Source: JAFGHJ01 sp964418485
GTDB taxonomy: Bacteria; Hydrothermota; UBA3072
DNA: 51,637 nt
Direction: 5' to 3'
NCBI GenBank assembly: GCA_964418485.1
Contig: CAYQMH010000008.1
Span: 1-51,637 of the forward strand
Below the pieces are notes generated by a model that did not search any database, was not told where the DNA came from, and saw only the letters and a list, made by a program, of their open reading frames with translations. The position numbers and the translations under genes are program-made. Positions 7,407 through 16,940 of the stretch are shown in pieces; position 1 is the first letter of the stretch, and the number at the start of each line of letters is the position of its first letter.

Positions 7407-8945
7407 TTGGAGCTTTCCAGAGTTTTTTCCTGTGCACTTCAAGGAATTGAAGCGAAAATTGTTGAAGTCGAGGTAAGTCTGTCAAGAGGGCTGCCCTCTT
7501 TCACGATAGTCGGGTTGCCGGAAACCGCGGTAAAAGAATCGAGAGAAAGAGTCGAATCCGCAATAAAGAGCATGGATTTCGAATTTCCACTAAAGAAGAT
7601 TACTGTCAATCTTGCTCCTGCAGATATAAAAAAGGAAGGAACCTCTCTAGACCTTCCCATAGCGCTTGGTATTTTAGCTGCTTCCGGGCAAATCGATTCT
7701 GGTAAGTTGAAAAATGCTCTTATTGTTGGAGAACTTGCTCTCGACGGAAGAATTAGAAAGGTAAAAGGCGTTTTACCCGCTTCCATTCTTGCTAAGGAAC
7801 ATAAGATAGAAAGAATGATAGTACCTTTTTTTAATGCTGAGGAAGCAGGGGTTGTAAAAGGAGCGGCAATATATCCGGTGAACAATATAAATGAGTGTAT
7901 TGACACCCTGGAAGATGGGAAAAGGGAACCTTTTTTTGTAGATCTGGACGAGATATTCAGAGAAACTTCGAAGCACGATCTTGATTTTTCGGATGTTAAA
8001 GGTCAAGATACGGCAAAAAGAGCTCTTGAAGTTGCTGTTGCCGGAGGACACAACGTTTTAATGATTGGGCCTCCCGGTTCCGGGAAAACAATGCTTGCAA
8101 AAAGAATTCCGACAATTTTGCCTTTAATGAATCTTGAAGAAGCAATTGAAACCACAAAGATTCATTCCGTAGTTGGAGCTTTGCCTTCAAAAGTTTCACT
8201 AATCGCAAGAAGACCTTTCCGCTCGCCCCATCACACTATCTCTTATGCCGGACTCATAGGAGGAGGTACTTATCCTCAGCCGGGAGAAGTGAGTTTAGCT
8301 CACAATGGAGTTTTGTTCCTGGATGAATTGCCGGAATTCAACAGAAATGTTCTCGAGGTGCTCCGTCAGCCCCTTGAAGATGGTTTTGTAACTATTTCAA
8401 GAGCCAAAAGTACAATAGCCTATCCTGCTCGTTTTATGCTTATAGGAGCTATGAATCCCTGTCCCTGCGGATATTTCGGGGATTCCTTTATGGAATGTAC
8501 GTGTACTCCTTCGAAAATTGACCGGTACCGCTTTAAGATTTCAGGACCTCTGCTTGACAGAATTGATATGCATATTACTGTAGGTAGAGTTAAATATAAT
8601 GAAATTATTGATATGAAAGAAGGAGAAGGCTCAAAATCTATTAGAAAAAGGATAAAAGAGTGTCGTGAAATACAGGAAGATAGGTACAAAAAAGAAAAAA
8701 TATATTTTAATGCGCATCTCGATTCTAAAAAAATAAGGAAGTATTGCCAAATCGATGAAAAAAGCAGAACACTACTAAACACGGCAATGGATAAATTCGG
8801 ATTTTCCGCAAGAGCTGTGAACAGAATTCTAAAAATGGCAAGAACCATTTCTGACCTGGATGGGACCAGAGAAATCGGATACCAACATATAGCAGAGGCA
8901 ATACAATATAGAACTCTTGACCGGAAATTGTGGCTGACGAAATAG
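7407..8945 (+). CDS. comM: ComM/YifB family Mg-chelatase-like AAA+ ATPase
   Basis: The protein is 512 aa, close to the family length of about 505. The N-terminal domain (LQGIEAKIVEVEV ... FTIVGLPETAVKESRERV) is the ChlI-like Lon-fold domain of YifB proteins. The Walker A GPPGSGKT is near residues 221-228, and Walker B is LFLDELPEF. CPCGYFGD with a following CTC motif is the family's zinc-binding insertion. The C-terminal Mg_chelatase_C part contains FSARAVNRILKMARTIADL-like sequence. In naturally transformable bacteria ComM is a helicase promoting branch migration during recombination of incoming DNA; in others its role is unclear. The start is TTG 7407 with a weak upstream AGAAAG; it matches where homologues begin. 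Confidence 0.93.
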   Translation: MELSRVFSCALQGIEAKIVEVEVSLSRGLPSFTIVGLPETAVKESRERVESAIKSMDFEFPLKKITVNLAPADIKKEGTSLDLPIALGILAASGQIDSGKLKNALIVGELALDGRIRKVKGVLPASILAKEHKIERMIVPFFNAEEAGVVKGAAIYPVNNINECIDTLEDGKREPFFVDLDEIFRETSKHDLDFSDVKGQDTAKRALEVAVAGGHNVLMIGPPGSGKTMLAKRIPTILPLMNLEEAIETTKIHSVVGALPSKVSLIARRPFRSPHHTISYAGLIGGGTYPQPGEVSLAHNGVLFLDELPEFNRNVLEVLRQPLEDGFVTISRAKSTIAYPARFMLIGAMNPCPCGYFGDSFMECTCTPSKIDRYRFKISGPLLDRIDMHITVGRVKYNEIIDMKEGEGSKSIRKRIKECREIQEDRYKKEKIYFNAHLDSKKIRKYCQIDEKSRTLLNTAMDKFGFSARAVNRILKMARTISDLDGTREIGYQHIAEAIQYRTLDRKLWLTK

Positions 8946-9035
8946 TAAAAATCTACTACAAATTAACTATAAATGGAACCACGTGCTTGTTCCACGGGTC
9001 TAATATATTAAGAATAGAAGGTACGATAAGTTCTG

Positions 9036-9479
9036 GTGTTTAGAAAAAGAAAAAAGAATAAAAAAGATAGGGATATTGAGAAACTAAAGGACGATATTTC
9101 GCTGGGAGAATCAGAGCCAGCAGGTAAGAGATATCTACAGGTATTTATATTGTTTTTAGCAGCTGGCATTATAATGACTCTTGGAGCTTACCTTAGGTGG
9201 GATAAAAGAATTATAGGAGGTGGAGTTTTTCTTTTCGCGCTTGTATCACAGGGTTGGGCAAGTCTGGTTTCTTTATTGGGAGGATTACCGATTGTAGGCG
9301 GTATTTTAGTAAGATTCCTGGCTCTTCCACTGCTTTTTCTAGTAAACAGCATCGGTAATCTACTTGCCTTTGTTGCAATTAAAATGGGCTATAAAAAAGA
9401 AATAAGAGACACAAAATTGCTCGCCTGGACATTTGCCGGCGGGCTTTTAATAGGGTTTATAATAGGAGGATTAATATGA
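9036..9479 (+). CDS. Small polytopic membrane protein
   Basis: The protein is 147 aa. A strongly basic N-terminus (FRKRKKNKKDR) and a charged linker precede three to four hydrophobic helices (about residues 34-50, 58-80, 88-115 and 126-147). The last helix is Gly/Ile-rich (GGLLIGFIIGGLI). No family is recognised. Its final codons overlap the ATG of the next gene by 4 bases (ATGA at 9476-9479), so the two are translationally coupled. It may help the neighbouring outer membrane protein, but this rests only on context. The GTG start at 9036 lacks a well-placed Shine-Dalgarno; AGAAGG lies about 15 bases upstream. Confidence 0.65.
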   Translation: MFRKRKKNKKDRDIEKLKDDISLGESEPAGKRYLQVFILFLAAGIIMTLGAYLRWDKRIIGGGVFLFALVSQGWASLVSLLGGLPIVGGILVRFLALPLLFLVNSIGNLLAFVAIKMGYKKEIRDTKLLAWTFAGGLLIGFIIGGLI

Positions 9480-12274
9480 TTTTTTTGCTTTTGTTAACAT
9501 CTCAATATTACTTTGAGCAAAACAAGATTCAATATAAGTCACATGAATGGTTGATGCATAAAACAGAGCATTTTCAAATATATTATTATAAGAGTGAAAA
9601 AGTTTTAGTGCCTTTCGCAGCAGATATTTTAGAAGAAAGTTATAGTAGGCTAAAAGAAAGATTTAATTATAAAGAGAGGAAAAACGAGGAGGAGATTCCA
9701 ATAATTCTGTATCAGTCTCATCCGGATTTTCAGGGGACCAACGTAATCCTTGGTAGGATTCCGGAAGGCGTGGGAGGTTTCGCAGAGCTTTTCAAGAATC
9801 GTATAGTGATACCATTTAATGGGTCTTACTCTGACTTTAGGCATGTTCTCAACCATGAGTTAGTGCACATTTTCCAATACCGTATACTTTACGGCACAGG
9901 AGTAAATGCTATTAAAAGGGCAATAACTTCCAATATTCCTCTCTGGTTTATTGAAGGTATGGCAGAGTTGGAGTCGCTGGGATGGGATCAGAGTGCCGAG
10001 ACATATATAAGAGATGCAGTTTTAAACAATAGATTGTTTACCATACCGGAGTTGAGTAGAATAGGTGGGTATCCTATATATAAAGAAGGACAATCTGTTT
10101 TATATTATATAAGAAGGAAATACGGTGATGAAAAAATAGGTGAAATAATGAGTAAGCTTAAAACTACCAATTCCTTTGAAGGCGCCGTTAGTAAAGCCCT
10201 GGGTATAGATCTAAATCGTTTGAATTCCGAGTGGACAAAAGAATTAAAGAGGGAGTATTGGCCTATTATTGAAGGGAAACAGTACATAGATGAAATAGCC
10301 AGACCTATTGTAACTCATAGCGGATTCGAAAATCTATATAACTACGCCCCTGCTGTATCTCCGGGTGGCGATAAAATAGTGTATTTTACCGATGAGGTCG
10401 GAGAAGTTCAGATTAGGCTTGTTTCTTCTCTTACCAAAGAAGACTTAGGGCTATTGGTAAAAGGTGGGCTTACTCCAATGTTCGAATCTCTTCATTTAAT
10501 GGATGGGCATGCGGATTTTTCTCCTGATGGAGAGAGGATTGCTTTTCCTGCTATGGTGAAAGGTAGAGATGTTCTTTATATTTTAGGAGTAAAAAATAGA
10601 GAAATCTTAGAAAAAATAGAGGTGCAGTTAGATCGAATCCGGTCTCCAGAATTTTCTCCCGATGGTATGAGAATCGCCTTTGTTGGTTTGAAAAACGGGG
10701 CTTCAGATATTTATGTGTACGATCTGGAAAACAAAAATCTTATAAATGTGACACATGACAGATACTCGGATAATTATCCTGCCTGGAAAGGAGATTCTTT
10801 GTTTTTCGTGAGCGACAGACCGGAAACAGAAAACTGGGATTACAACACAACAATTTTATATGTTGCGGATTTAAAAGGAAACGTCAGAAAATATCTCTCC
10901 TTTGGAGAAAACATTATAGCTCCTGAAGTTTATAATTCTGATGTGTACTTTATCTCTTATAGGGATGGAAGTAAAAATTTATACGTATATAAATCCGATT
11001 CTTCGGTGGTGAAACAGCTGACGGATATTATAGGCTCAGTGGATGATTTTTCTATCTCGCATTCCGGACATATAGCTGTTTCTATTTATTCCGATCTGGG
11101 TTGGGATATATATTTTATTGATTCTGTAGAAGACCTGATGGAAGAAGAACCAAATTCTCCCAGAGAATTAGAAAAGGAAGAAGAAATTCCTGTGGTTCTT
11201 GCGGAAGAAGATAAAATGAGAAATGACAGAGGAGCTCCTCTTGGATTCGGAGTCGATTATTTCTCTGGGACGCTTGGCTATTATTCGGATTATGGCGTTT
11301 TTGGGTATGTGATAATAGGCCTGAGTGATATGCTTGGGAATCATCAGGTGTATGCCTTGTTTAACAATACGGATCTTTCCGAGAGTAGTTTCTATATTAC
11401 TTATTTATACCTTAAAAACAGAGTGGATTTGGCAGCGTCTTTAGTCAGACAGAGAGGTTATTTTTTGTTCAGCGAAGGATGGCTTGCCGGAGATATTTGG
11501 AGTGTGGGTGCCGATGTTATATATCCTTTTGATAAATTCAAAAGAGTAGAAATCGGATTAAGTTCTTACTATCTCTCCGGAAATTTATTGGTCCCGCTGG
11601 AAGGATATCCTGGCTGGTGGGTGGAAACTCGCTCGGACCTACCGGAGTTTGGTTTGTTGGGTAATATAGCTTTGATTCAAGATAACGCGGTTTGGGGTTA
11701 TATGAATCCGATAAAGGGTTTCAGAGGGAGGATTTCTTACAGTAAATCACTGGTTTACGGTGAAAATTTCTGGGATATCAGTACTGCCTCGACCGATCTT
11801 AGAAAGTATTTTTATTTAAGCAGGGGCTATAGCTTTGCCGTACGTCTTTGGTTAATGCACAGCTGGGGCAGAGATAGCGGTCTGTTTGGTACTGTCTCAA
11901 TAGGAGGAGGACGTTCTATCAGAGGATATGATTATAGCACTCAAACCGGAAATACCGCGGGGCTCTTTAGTCTTGAATTGAGAGTTCCATTAATCAAGAG
12001 GTTGGATCTTGGGTTTCCTCCGATATCTTTGGGAGGTATAGAAGGAGCTTTATTCACAGATATAGGATTTGCCACTTATGATTACAAAGATTTGCAGTTT
12101 TTTACCACCGAGCATAACTGGATAAAGCTTGTCGATCCAATTATGTCATTTGGCTTGGAGTTCAGACTAAATCTTGGAATAACAATATTAAACTTCGATA
12201 TCTCGAGAAGGACTGATTTGAACAAAGTTTTACCGGACTTTCATTATGACCTTCACTTTGGGTTGCCTTTTTAA
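9476..12274 (+). CDS. Gluzincin-like peptidase / TolB-type propeller / Omp85-like barrel fusion
   Basis: The protein is 932 aa with a short hydrophobic leader. Residues about 25-260 resemble an M1/MA-type metallopeptidase: HELVH at 127-131 is the HExxH zinc site, and WFIEGMAELE (157-166) supplies the downstream Glu. Residues about 270-540 hold repeated propeller blades (YAPAVSPGGDKIVYFTD, HADFSPDGERIAFPA, SPEFSPDGMRIAFVG), as in TolB/PD40. An acidic linker follows (PRELEKEEEIPVV). The C-terminal third is a barrel with SIRGYDYS, the (V/I)RG(F/Y) signature of Omp85 proteins, and ends GLPF. It probably sits in the outer membrane with a periplasmic or surface protease and propeller. The coaE start follows its stop directly. 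Confidence 0.82.
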   Translation: MIFLLLLTSQYYFEQNKIQYKSHEWLMHKTEHFQIYYYKSEKVLVPFAADILEESYSRLKERFNYKERKNEEEIPIILYQSHPDFQGTNVILGRIPEGVGGFAELFKNRIVIPFNGSYSDFRHVLNHELVHIFQYRILYGTGVNAIKRAITSNIPLWFIEGMAELESLGWDQSAETYIRDAVLNNRLFTIPELSRIGGYPIYKEGQSVLYYIRRKYGDEKIGEIMSKLKTTNSFEGAVSKALGIDLNRLNSEWTKELKREYWPIIEGKQYIDEIARPIVTHSGFENLYNYAPAVSPGGDKIVYFTDEVGEVQIRLVSSLTKEDLGLLVKGGLTPMFESLHLMDGHADFSPDGERIAFPAMVKGRDVLYILGVKNREILEKIEVQLDRIRSPEFSPDGMRIAFVGLKNGASDIYVYDLENKNLINVTHDRYSDNYPAWKGDSLFFVSDRPETENWDYNTTILYVADLKGNVRKYLSFGENIIAPEVYNSDVYFISYRDGSKNLYVYKSDSSVVKQLTDIIGSVDDFSISHSGHIAVSIYSDLGWDIYFIDSVEDLMEEEPNSPRELEKEEEIPVVLAEEDKMRNDRGAPLGFGVDYFSGTLGYYSDYGVFGYVIIGLSDMLGNHQVYALFNNTDLSESSFYITYLYLKNRVDLAASLVRQRGYFLFSEGWLAGDIWSVGADVIYPFDKFKRVEIGLSSYYLSGNLLVPLEGYPGWWVETRSDLPEFGLLGNIALIQDNAVWGYMNPIKGFRGRISYSKSLVYGENFWDISTASTDLRKYFYLSRGYSFAVRLWLMHSWGRDSGLFGTVSIGGGRSIRGYDYSTQTGNTAGLFSLELRVPLIKRLDLGFPPISLGGIEGALFTDIGFATYDYKDLQFFTTEHNWIKLVDPIMSFGLEFRLNLGITILNFDISRRTDLNKVLPDFHYDLHFGLPF

Positions 12275-12859
12275 ATGGTTGTTGGAGTAACTGGGAATAC
12301 AGGTACGGGTAAAACCGTAATTTGTGAACTCTTTAAAGAATTGGGAGCCCATCTTATATCCTGCGATGAGTTGGGATGGCAAGTTTTAAAAGACCCTAAT
12401 ATAATTAAACAGATAAAAGACAAATTCAAGGAAGCAATAGAAGACGGTAAAGTAAATAGAGAAAAACTTGGAATTATTGTTTTTGGGAATCAAGATATAC
12501 TTAAGACGTTTAATGAAATTGTCCATCCTGAACTTCTTAAAAAACTAAAAGTAGCAATCGAATCATCCGTTAAGAAAACAGTGGTGGTCGACGGAGCCCT
12601 AATATTTGAATGGAGAATCGAAAACTGGTTTGAATATGTAATTCTTTTAATTTCCTCTCTCGAAGATAAGAAAAAAAGACTCAAAGCTAAGGGGCTAAGC
12701 GAAGCAACCATAAAGGGTAGGCTCGATTCTCAAGCGGACAGTACGCGCTTCGTTAAATATTCAGATTTTATAATCGAAAATGACGGAGATTTAGAAAGCT
12801 TGAAAAATAATGCTAAATGGATCTGGGAGAAGTTGGTAAAAGGTAAAAAGAAAGCTTAA
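12275..12859 (+). CDS. coaE: Dephospho-CoA kinase
   Basis: The protein is 194 aa, typical for CoaE. The P-loop GNTGTGKT is at residues 6-13. It is followed by the conserved SCDELGWQVL (substrate-binding Asp), HPELLKKL and VVDGALIFEWRIE. It catalyses the last step of coenzyme A synthesis, phosphorylating the ribose 3'-hydroxyl of dephospho-CoA. The ATG abuts the stop of the preceding outer membrane gene with no spacing, so translation probably depends on coupling. It ends 5 bases from the stop of the convergent mscS-like gene. Confidence 0.93.
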   Translation: MVVGVTGNTGTGKTVICELFKELGAHLISCDELGWQVLKDPNIIKQIKDKFKEAIEDGKVNREKLGIIVFGNQDILKTFNEIVHPELLKKLKVAIESSVKKTVVVDGALIFEWRIENWFEYVILLISSLEDKKKRLKAKGLSEATIKGRLDSQADSTRFVKYSDFIIENDGDLESLKNNAKWIWEKLVKGKKKA

Positions 12860-12864
12860 AAGGG

Positions 12865-14055
12865 CTATTCGGCTCGATTGTTAGATTGTTTTTGTTCTCC
12901 TTTGATATGCACGTCTCTTTGAGGGAAAGGAATTTCTATATTGTTTTCTTTTAAGGTTTTCCAGATGGAATATCTTATATCGCTTTCGATCTCTTTCTTT
13001 TTTAAAGCGTTATCGGTCCACACTGAAACTTGAAAGTTCAGAGAACTTTCTCCGAAGTCAGTAAAATATATAATAACTTCCGGCTTCTTCAATATATTTT
13101 CAAGTTTTGATAAATTTTCAATCAAAGCTTCTTTAACTTTAAACGGGTCAGATTTATAAGATACACCAACGGGAATATCTATCCTTATTATAGGATCAGA
13201 ATGAGTATAGTTTATCAATTCGTTATTTACGAGATTGGTATTGGGAACGATCACTTCAACATTGTTGAATGTTCTTATTATCGTTGTCCTTATCCCGACC
13301 GTTTCTACTCTCCCAAGAAGCCCGTTAACTTCTATTAGATCATTATGAACTACTGTTTTGTCGGAAAGCAAAATAAATCCGCTTATAAGGTTATTTACTA
13401 TTTCCCTGAGGCCGAATCCAATACCTACACCAAGAGCACCGATTAATACTTTGAGGGTAGTAAAATCGATATTTACAATAGCGAAAGCGGCAAGAACGCC
13501 TATAAGTATGACGGAATAACGTAATAGCATTGAAATAGTATTAGTTCTTGTTGTATCTAAAAAAGGTACTTTTTCAAGGCGAGATTTGGCGGTTTTTTCA
13601 AACGCTTTAGAAAGGCTGAAAGATAAGTAGAAAATCAGTATCGCTACAATGAATCCGTTTAGGCTGATCTTTTTGTCTCCAATGTTAATTCTCGGAGTGG
13701 AGAGGAAAAGAGTAACCGTATTAATGTACCCTGTTTTTTGCAAAATCGAAATTGCTATTAGGATAATACCCAGTATTATAATAAACTTTAGATTTTTTTT
13801 GTTACCCCGGAAGTTTATTAAAGAAGACAGAGAGAACAGAAAAATTAATAAGTAGAGAGAAAAGAAGACTGTTTCTTTAAAATATTCTTGTGGGAATAGC
13901 CCTGTTTTGTAAAATATAAAACTGGAAAGTATCAAACAAAGAGGTGAAGCCGAATAATAAACTATTCTTTTAGTTTTTTCCCTTGTTTGTTTTGTCAAAA
14001 AAACTATTGACGAATACAAAAAGAGGCTAGTTGCTAATGCGTAAAGTATTCCCAT
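12865..14055 (-). CDS. MscS family mechanosensitive ion channel
   Basis: The protein is 396 aa with about four extra N-terminal membrane helices before the MscS core. The pore helix and following beta domain are recognisable: FTTLKVLIGALGVGIGFGLREIVNNLISGFILLSDKT (about 200-237), then DLIEVNGLLGRVETVGIRTTIIRTFNN and VIVPNTNLVNNELINYT. The C-terminal alpha/beta part ends IPFPQRDVHIKG, as in many members. It sits in the inner membrane and releases solutes on hypo-osmotic stress. It starts 13 bases after the chemoreceptor gene stop and has no obvious Shine-Dalgarno, so reinitiation after the upstream gene is likely. Homologues of this length are sometimes annotated as mechanosensitive channel-like nucleotide-gated proteins. 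Confidence 0.92.
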   Translation of the reverse strand: MGILYALATSLFLYSSIVFLTKQTREKTKRIVYYSASPLCLILSSFIFYKTGLFPQEYFKETVFFSLYLLIFLFSLSSLINFRGNKKNLKFIIILGIILIAISILQKTGYINTVTLFLSTPRINIGDKKISLNGFIVAILIFYLSFSLSKAFEKTAKSRLEKVPFLDTTRTNTISMLLRYSVILIGVLAAFAIVNIDFTTLKVLIGALGVGIGFGLREIVNNLISGFILLSDKTVVHNDLIEVNGLLGRVETVGIRTTIIRTFNNVEVIVPNTNLVNNELINYTHSDPIIRIDIPVGVSYKSDPFKVKEALIENLSKLENILKKPEVIIYFTDFGESSLNFQVSVWTDNALKKKEIESDIRYSIWKTLKENNIEIPFPQRDVHIKGEQKQSNNRAE

Positions 14056-14068
14056 TTTTTAATTGTTT

Positions 14069-15718
14069 TTAACCGCTTGTTATTTCATGTAAGTTTTCAG
14101 CAATTTCAGCTGTTTCCTGTGAAGTTGTGGATAATTCTTCCACTGAAGCCGATAGCTCCTCTATAGCCGCGGATAATTCTTCTGAAGAAGCGGCATTCTC
14201 TTCGGCTATTGCCGCTATGTTTTCCAAGGCTTCCGTTATTGTGTTAACTTCCTCTTCGCCCCTTTTGTTGATTTCGGCAATCTGTCTTATCCTTTTTATT
14301 ATATGATTTATCTCGGCAGCGATGTCTTTTAAGAAATCAGCCGATTTCAAGGAAGTTTCTTTGCCTTTGTTGACCTCCTCCACGGTTTCCTGTGTTTTTT
14401 GTGTTACTGAAGTAATTACACCTGAAATTTCATTTGTTATCTCGGAAATTACCCTGGTAGCTTCAGAAGATTGATTTGCCAGTTTTCTTATTTCATCTGC
14501 TACTACAGCAAACCCCCTGCCTGTTTCCCCGGCTTTTGTCGCTTCTATGGTTGCATTTAGAGCAAGAATATTTGTTCTTTTACTGATTTCTCTCACCTTT
14601 TCTGTTATTCCCAGAATTTCTTCAGAATAGCGTGTTATTCCCTGAATAACTTCTTCTAATTCGCGAATGGTATTTGTAACGTTATCCATGGCAACCCGTA
14701 CAGCCTCGGAAGATTTTTTACCTTTACCCGAAAGTTCGGAAATGTTTTCGGAAGAACTCAAAGTTTCCTGGGCGGAATCAAGTGATTGGCGAACAACATT
14801 CAGGGCCTTTTGAGACATTCCCGATGCAATCTGTGATTCCTGTGCTTGTTTCTCCGAGGCGAGCGCGATCTGTTCCATGGTAGAAGAAACCTCTTCGGAG
14901 GAAGCGGTCATCTCTTCGGCTGAAGCAGAAAGCTCTTCAGCCTGGGCGGATATTCTTTCGGCAACCTGACGAATTGAATCTTTATCTTTCTCTAATTTAT
15001 CCACAAATTGATTAAAGGAAGTGGCAAGTTCTTTACTTTCAATGGTCAGAAACTTTTCGGATATTCTGACGTGAGTGTCTGCTCTTCCTTCGGCTATACT
15101 TTTTAAATTTTCTCTCAGTTTATTTAGAGGACGGAAAAAATAATTCAATAATTCTAAGGTTCCGAGTAATGCGATAACTGTAATGACAAGTAAAATTTTA
15201 AGCAAAGCGGATGAGAGTCTCTTTGTTACTGCAAAAGACTCCTGAAGCGATATTCCCACTCTGAAAACGCCGATTACTTTATCTGCTCTCCTTCCTCCGT
15301 AAACAGGGAAGTAACAATCAAGAAGTTTCTGGTTTTCTATTTCCTTGACGGGCGTGAGTGTTTCCCCTTCTTTTATTTTAACCATGAATTCGGCAGATAG
15401 AGTATCTGCTATCTGGACTTTACCTGTTTCGGTGAATACGTTACCCGATATATCGTATACTTTCAAAAATATAATGTCTTTTCTTTCACCCAGTTCGAAG
15501 ATTGATGATTCAAGAAAAGAGGGATTTTTAGAGTTTAAGCTGAATTCTAAAGTGGAGCTAATAGAGCTAAGTATATTTTCCCCTCTGCTTATTAAAAGAG
15601 TATTAAATTCTGATTTAACTATATTATGTGCTAATATTAAAGTCAATATATTTAAAGCCAAAATTATAACAATTAAAAGTACAGAGATCTGAACTTTTAA
15701 TGAATTAAATTTTATCAT
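14069..15718 (-). CDS. Methyl-accepting chemotaxis protein
   Basis: The protein is 549 aa from ATG 15718, preceded by GGAGG; the longer frame to 15733 adds only residues that contain this site. The first transmembrane helix is at about residues 8-30. A periplasmic sensor domain of about 135 residues follows, then a second helix at about 170-190 and HAMP at about 190-240. The cytoplasmic signalling coiled coil has the hairpin tip RTNILALNATIEATKAGE (about 380-400). Flanking helices are rich in EEL/SAS repeats carrying possible methylation sites. No other che genes are in the window, so its partner kinase lies elsewhere. A promoter is visible at 15739-15767. The signal sensed is unknown. Confidence 0.95.
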   Translation of the reverse strand: MIKFNSLKVQISVLLIVIILALNILTLILAHNIVKSEFNTLLISRGENILSSISSTLEFSLNSKNPSFLESSIFELGERKDIIFLKVYDISGNVFTETGKVQIADTLSAEFMVKIKEGETLTPVKEIENQKLLDCYFPVYGGRRADKVIGVFRVGISLQESFAVTKRLSSALLKILLVITVIALLGTLELLNYFFRPLNKLRENLKSIAEGRADTHVRISEKFLTIESKELATSFNQFVDKLEKDKDSIRQVAERISAQAEELSASAEEMTASSEEVSSTMEQIALASEKQAQESQIASGMSQKALNVVRQSLDSAQETLSSSENISELSGKGKKSSEAVRVAMDNVTNTIRELEEVIQGITRYSEEILGITEKVREISKRTNILALNATIEATKAGETGRGFAVVADEIRKLANQSSEATRVISEITNEISGVITSVTQKTQETVEEVNKGKETSLKSADFLKDIAAEINHIIKRIRQIAEINKRGEEEVNTITEALENIAAIAEENAASSEELSAAIEELSASVEELSTTSQETAEIAENLHEITSG

Positions 15719-15738
15719 TAAACCTCCTAACAATAATA

Positions 15739-15767
15739 ATGTTACGAAAATTAGTTTTGAATGTCAA
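15739..15767 (-). promoter_or_regulatory. Promoter of the chemoreceptor-mscS unit
   Basis: On the minus strand TTGACA (15767-15762) is followed after 17 bp by TAACAT (15744-15739). It lies 20 bases before the ATG at 15718, so the leader is about 13 bases and includes GGAGG. Confidence 0.7.
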
Positions 15768-15822
15768 GAGTCCAATTTATAACTTTTCTGTTTCTTCTAA
15801 TTTTTTCTGCAAAAACAAATAA

Positions 15823-15850
15823 AAAAGGGTCGGATTTGCCCGACCCTTTT
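15823..15850 (-). terminator. Rho-independent terminator
   Basis: A perfect 11-bp stem, AAAAGGGTCGG / CCGACCCTTTT, surrounds a 6-base loop. On the minus strand it is followed by TTATTTGTTTTTG, a U-rich tail. It stands 22 bases past the aminotransferase stop and ends the glyA-aminotransferase operon before the chemoreceptor promoter. Confidence 0.9.
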
Positions 15851-15872
15851 CCCATATATCTTTCGATTCCAT

Positions 15873-16940
15873 CTAACCAATTATGTCTTCAATTTCGCCT
15901 AATAGCCAATTGATTTCCTCGACAGTCAAATCTCCCATATGCGCAATTCTAAATGTCTTCTCTTTTAAGTTGCCGTATCCGTTAGAAAGGTAAGCTCCTC
16001 TCTTGGACAGTTCCTCATTTAACCCTTTAATTGAAATGTCTTTGGTGTTATTTATGCATGTTACTGTAGGGGAAAGATTGTTTTCATCTGCGAAAAGCGA
16101 GAAGTTCTCTCTTGCCCAGTTTTGTACAATTGAAGCCATCTCGGAGTGCCTTTTAAAACGGTTTTCTATACCTTCTTGATTTACTATTTTTTCCAGTTGA
16201 TAATTAAGAGCAACTATTAAATTAAGAGCCGCAGTTATAGAAGGCTGTTTTGCTTTATCCCAATATTTTTTATATTCCAGAAAGTCGAAATAGTACCCTT
16301 TATCTCCTACCTCGGTAGAACGCTGCATTGCTTTTTCACTTACGGAGGCAATAGCAAGCCCAGGCGGAAGAGCAAAACATTTTTGTGAAGAGGCAAGGAC
16401 ATAATCAATACCCCAATCATCAACTCTTATTTCGGCCCCCGCCATTGAAGAGACGGCATCGACGCATAAAATCACATCAGGATATTTGCTTACTATTTCT
16501 GCTACTTCCTTCAGAGGATTCATCACACCGGTTGAGGTTTCATTATGAGTTATAAATACGGTATCAAATTTTCCGGTTTTGAGGTTTTCTTCTATGTCGG
16601 AAGGAGAAATACCCTTTCCCCATTCGTATTCTAAAACTTCGAAATCTTTGTTACAGCTTTTTGATATTGATGCCCATCTTTTGCCGAATGCTCCACATAC
16701 CGAATGAAGAGCACCTTTATTTACGCAGTTCCTGACAGCCGCTTCCATTAAACCGGTTCCCGAACAAGTTCCTATTATGATGAAATTGTTCGTGAAAAGT
16801 ACTTTTTGGAGTTTAGTTATCGTTTGATCCATAAGTTCCGATGTTTCAGGCATTCTGTGGCCAAACATTGGGAAATCCATCGCTTTTCTGACATCTTCCC
16901 TGACTTCAGTTGGTCCGGGAATAAACAATTTCCTGTACAT
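15873..16940 (-). CDS. Class V pyridoxal-phosphate aminotransferase
   Basis: The protein is 355 aa. It begins YRKLFIPGPTEV, the usual opening of alanine/serine-glyoxylate-type class V enzymes. The PLP site is SSQKCFALPPG, with the Schiff-base Lys near residue 186; VDAVSSMAG supplies the Asp that contacts the cofactor. Its ATG overlaps the glyA stop (TGATG), and GGAGG lies in the last glyA codons, so the two are translationally coupled. Pairing with GlyA points to serine/glycine metabolism: serine-glyoxylate or alanine-glyoxylate transamination, or a role in serine synthesis like archaeal-type phosphoserine aminotransferases. The exact amino donor cannot be read from sequence. Confidence 0.88.
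   Translation of the reverse strand: MYRKLFIPGPTEVREDVRKAMDFPMFGHRMPETSELMDQTITKLQKVLFTNNFIIIGTCSGTGLMEAAVRNCVNKGALHSVCGAFGKRWASISKSCNKDFEVLEYEWGKGISPSDIEENLKTGKFDTVFITHNETSTGVMNPLKEVAEIVSKYPDVILCVDAVSSMAGAEIRVDDWGIDYVLASSQKCFALPPGLAIASVSEKAMQRSTEVGDKGYYFDFLEYKKYWDKAKQPSITAALNLIVALNYQLEKIVNQEGIENRFKRHSEMASIVQNWARENFSLFADENNLSPTVTCINNTKDISIKGLNEELSKRGAYLSNGYGNLKEKTFRIAHMGDLTVEEINWLLGEIEDIIG

Noticed and set aside
8974..8994. TGGAAC / GTTCCA hairpin after comM
   Set aside because: Only 6 bp with a 9-base loop and no T-tract; weak as terminator or operator.
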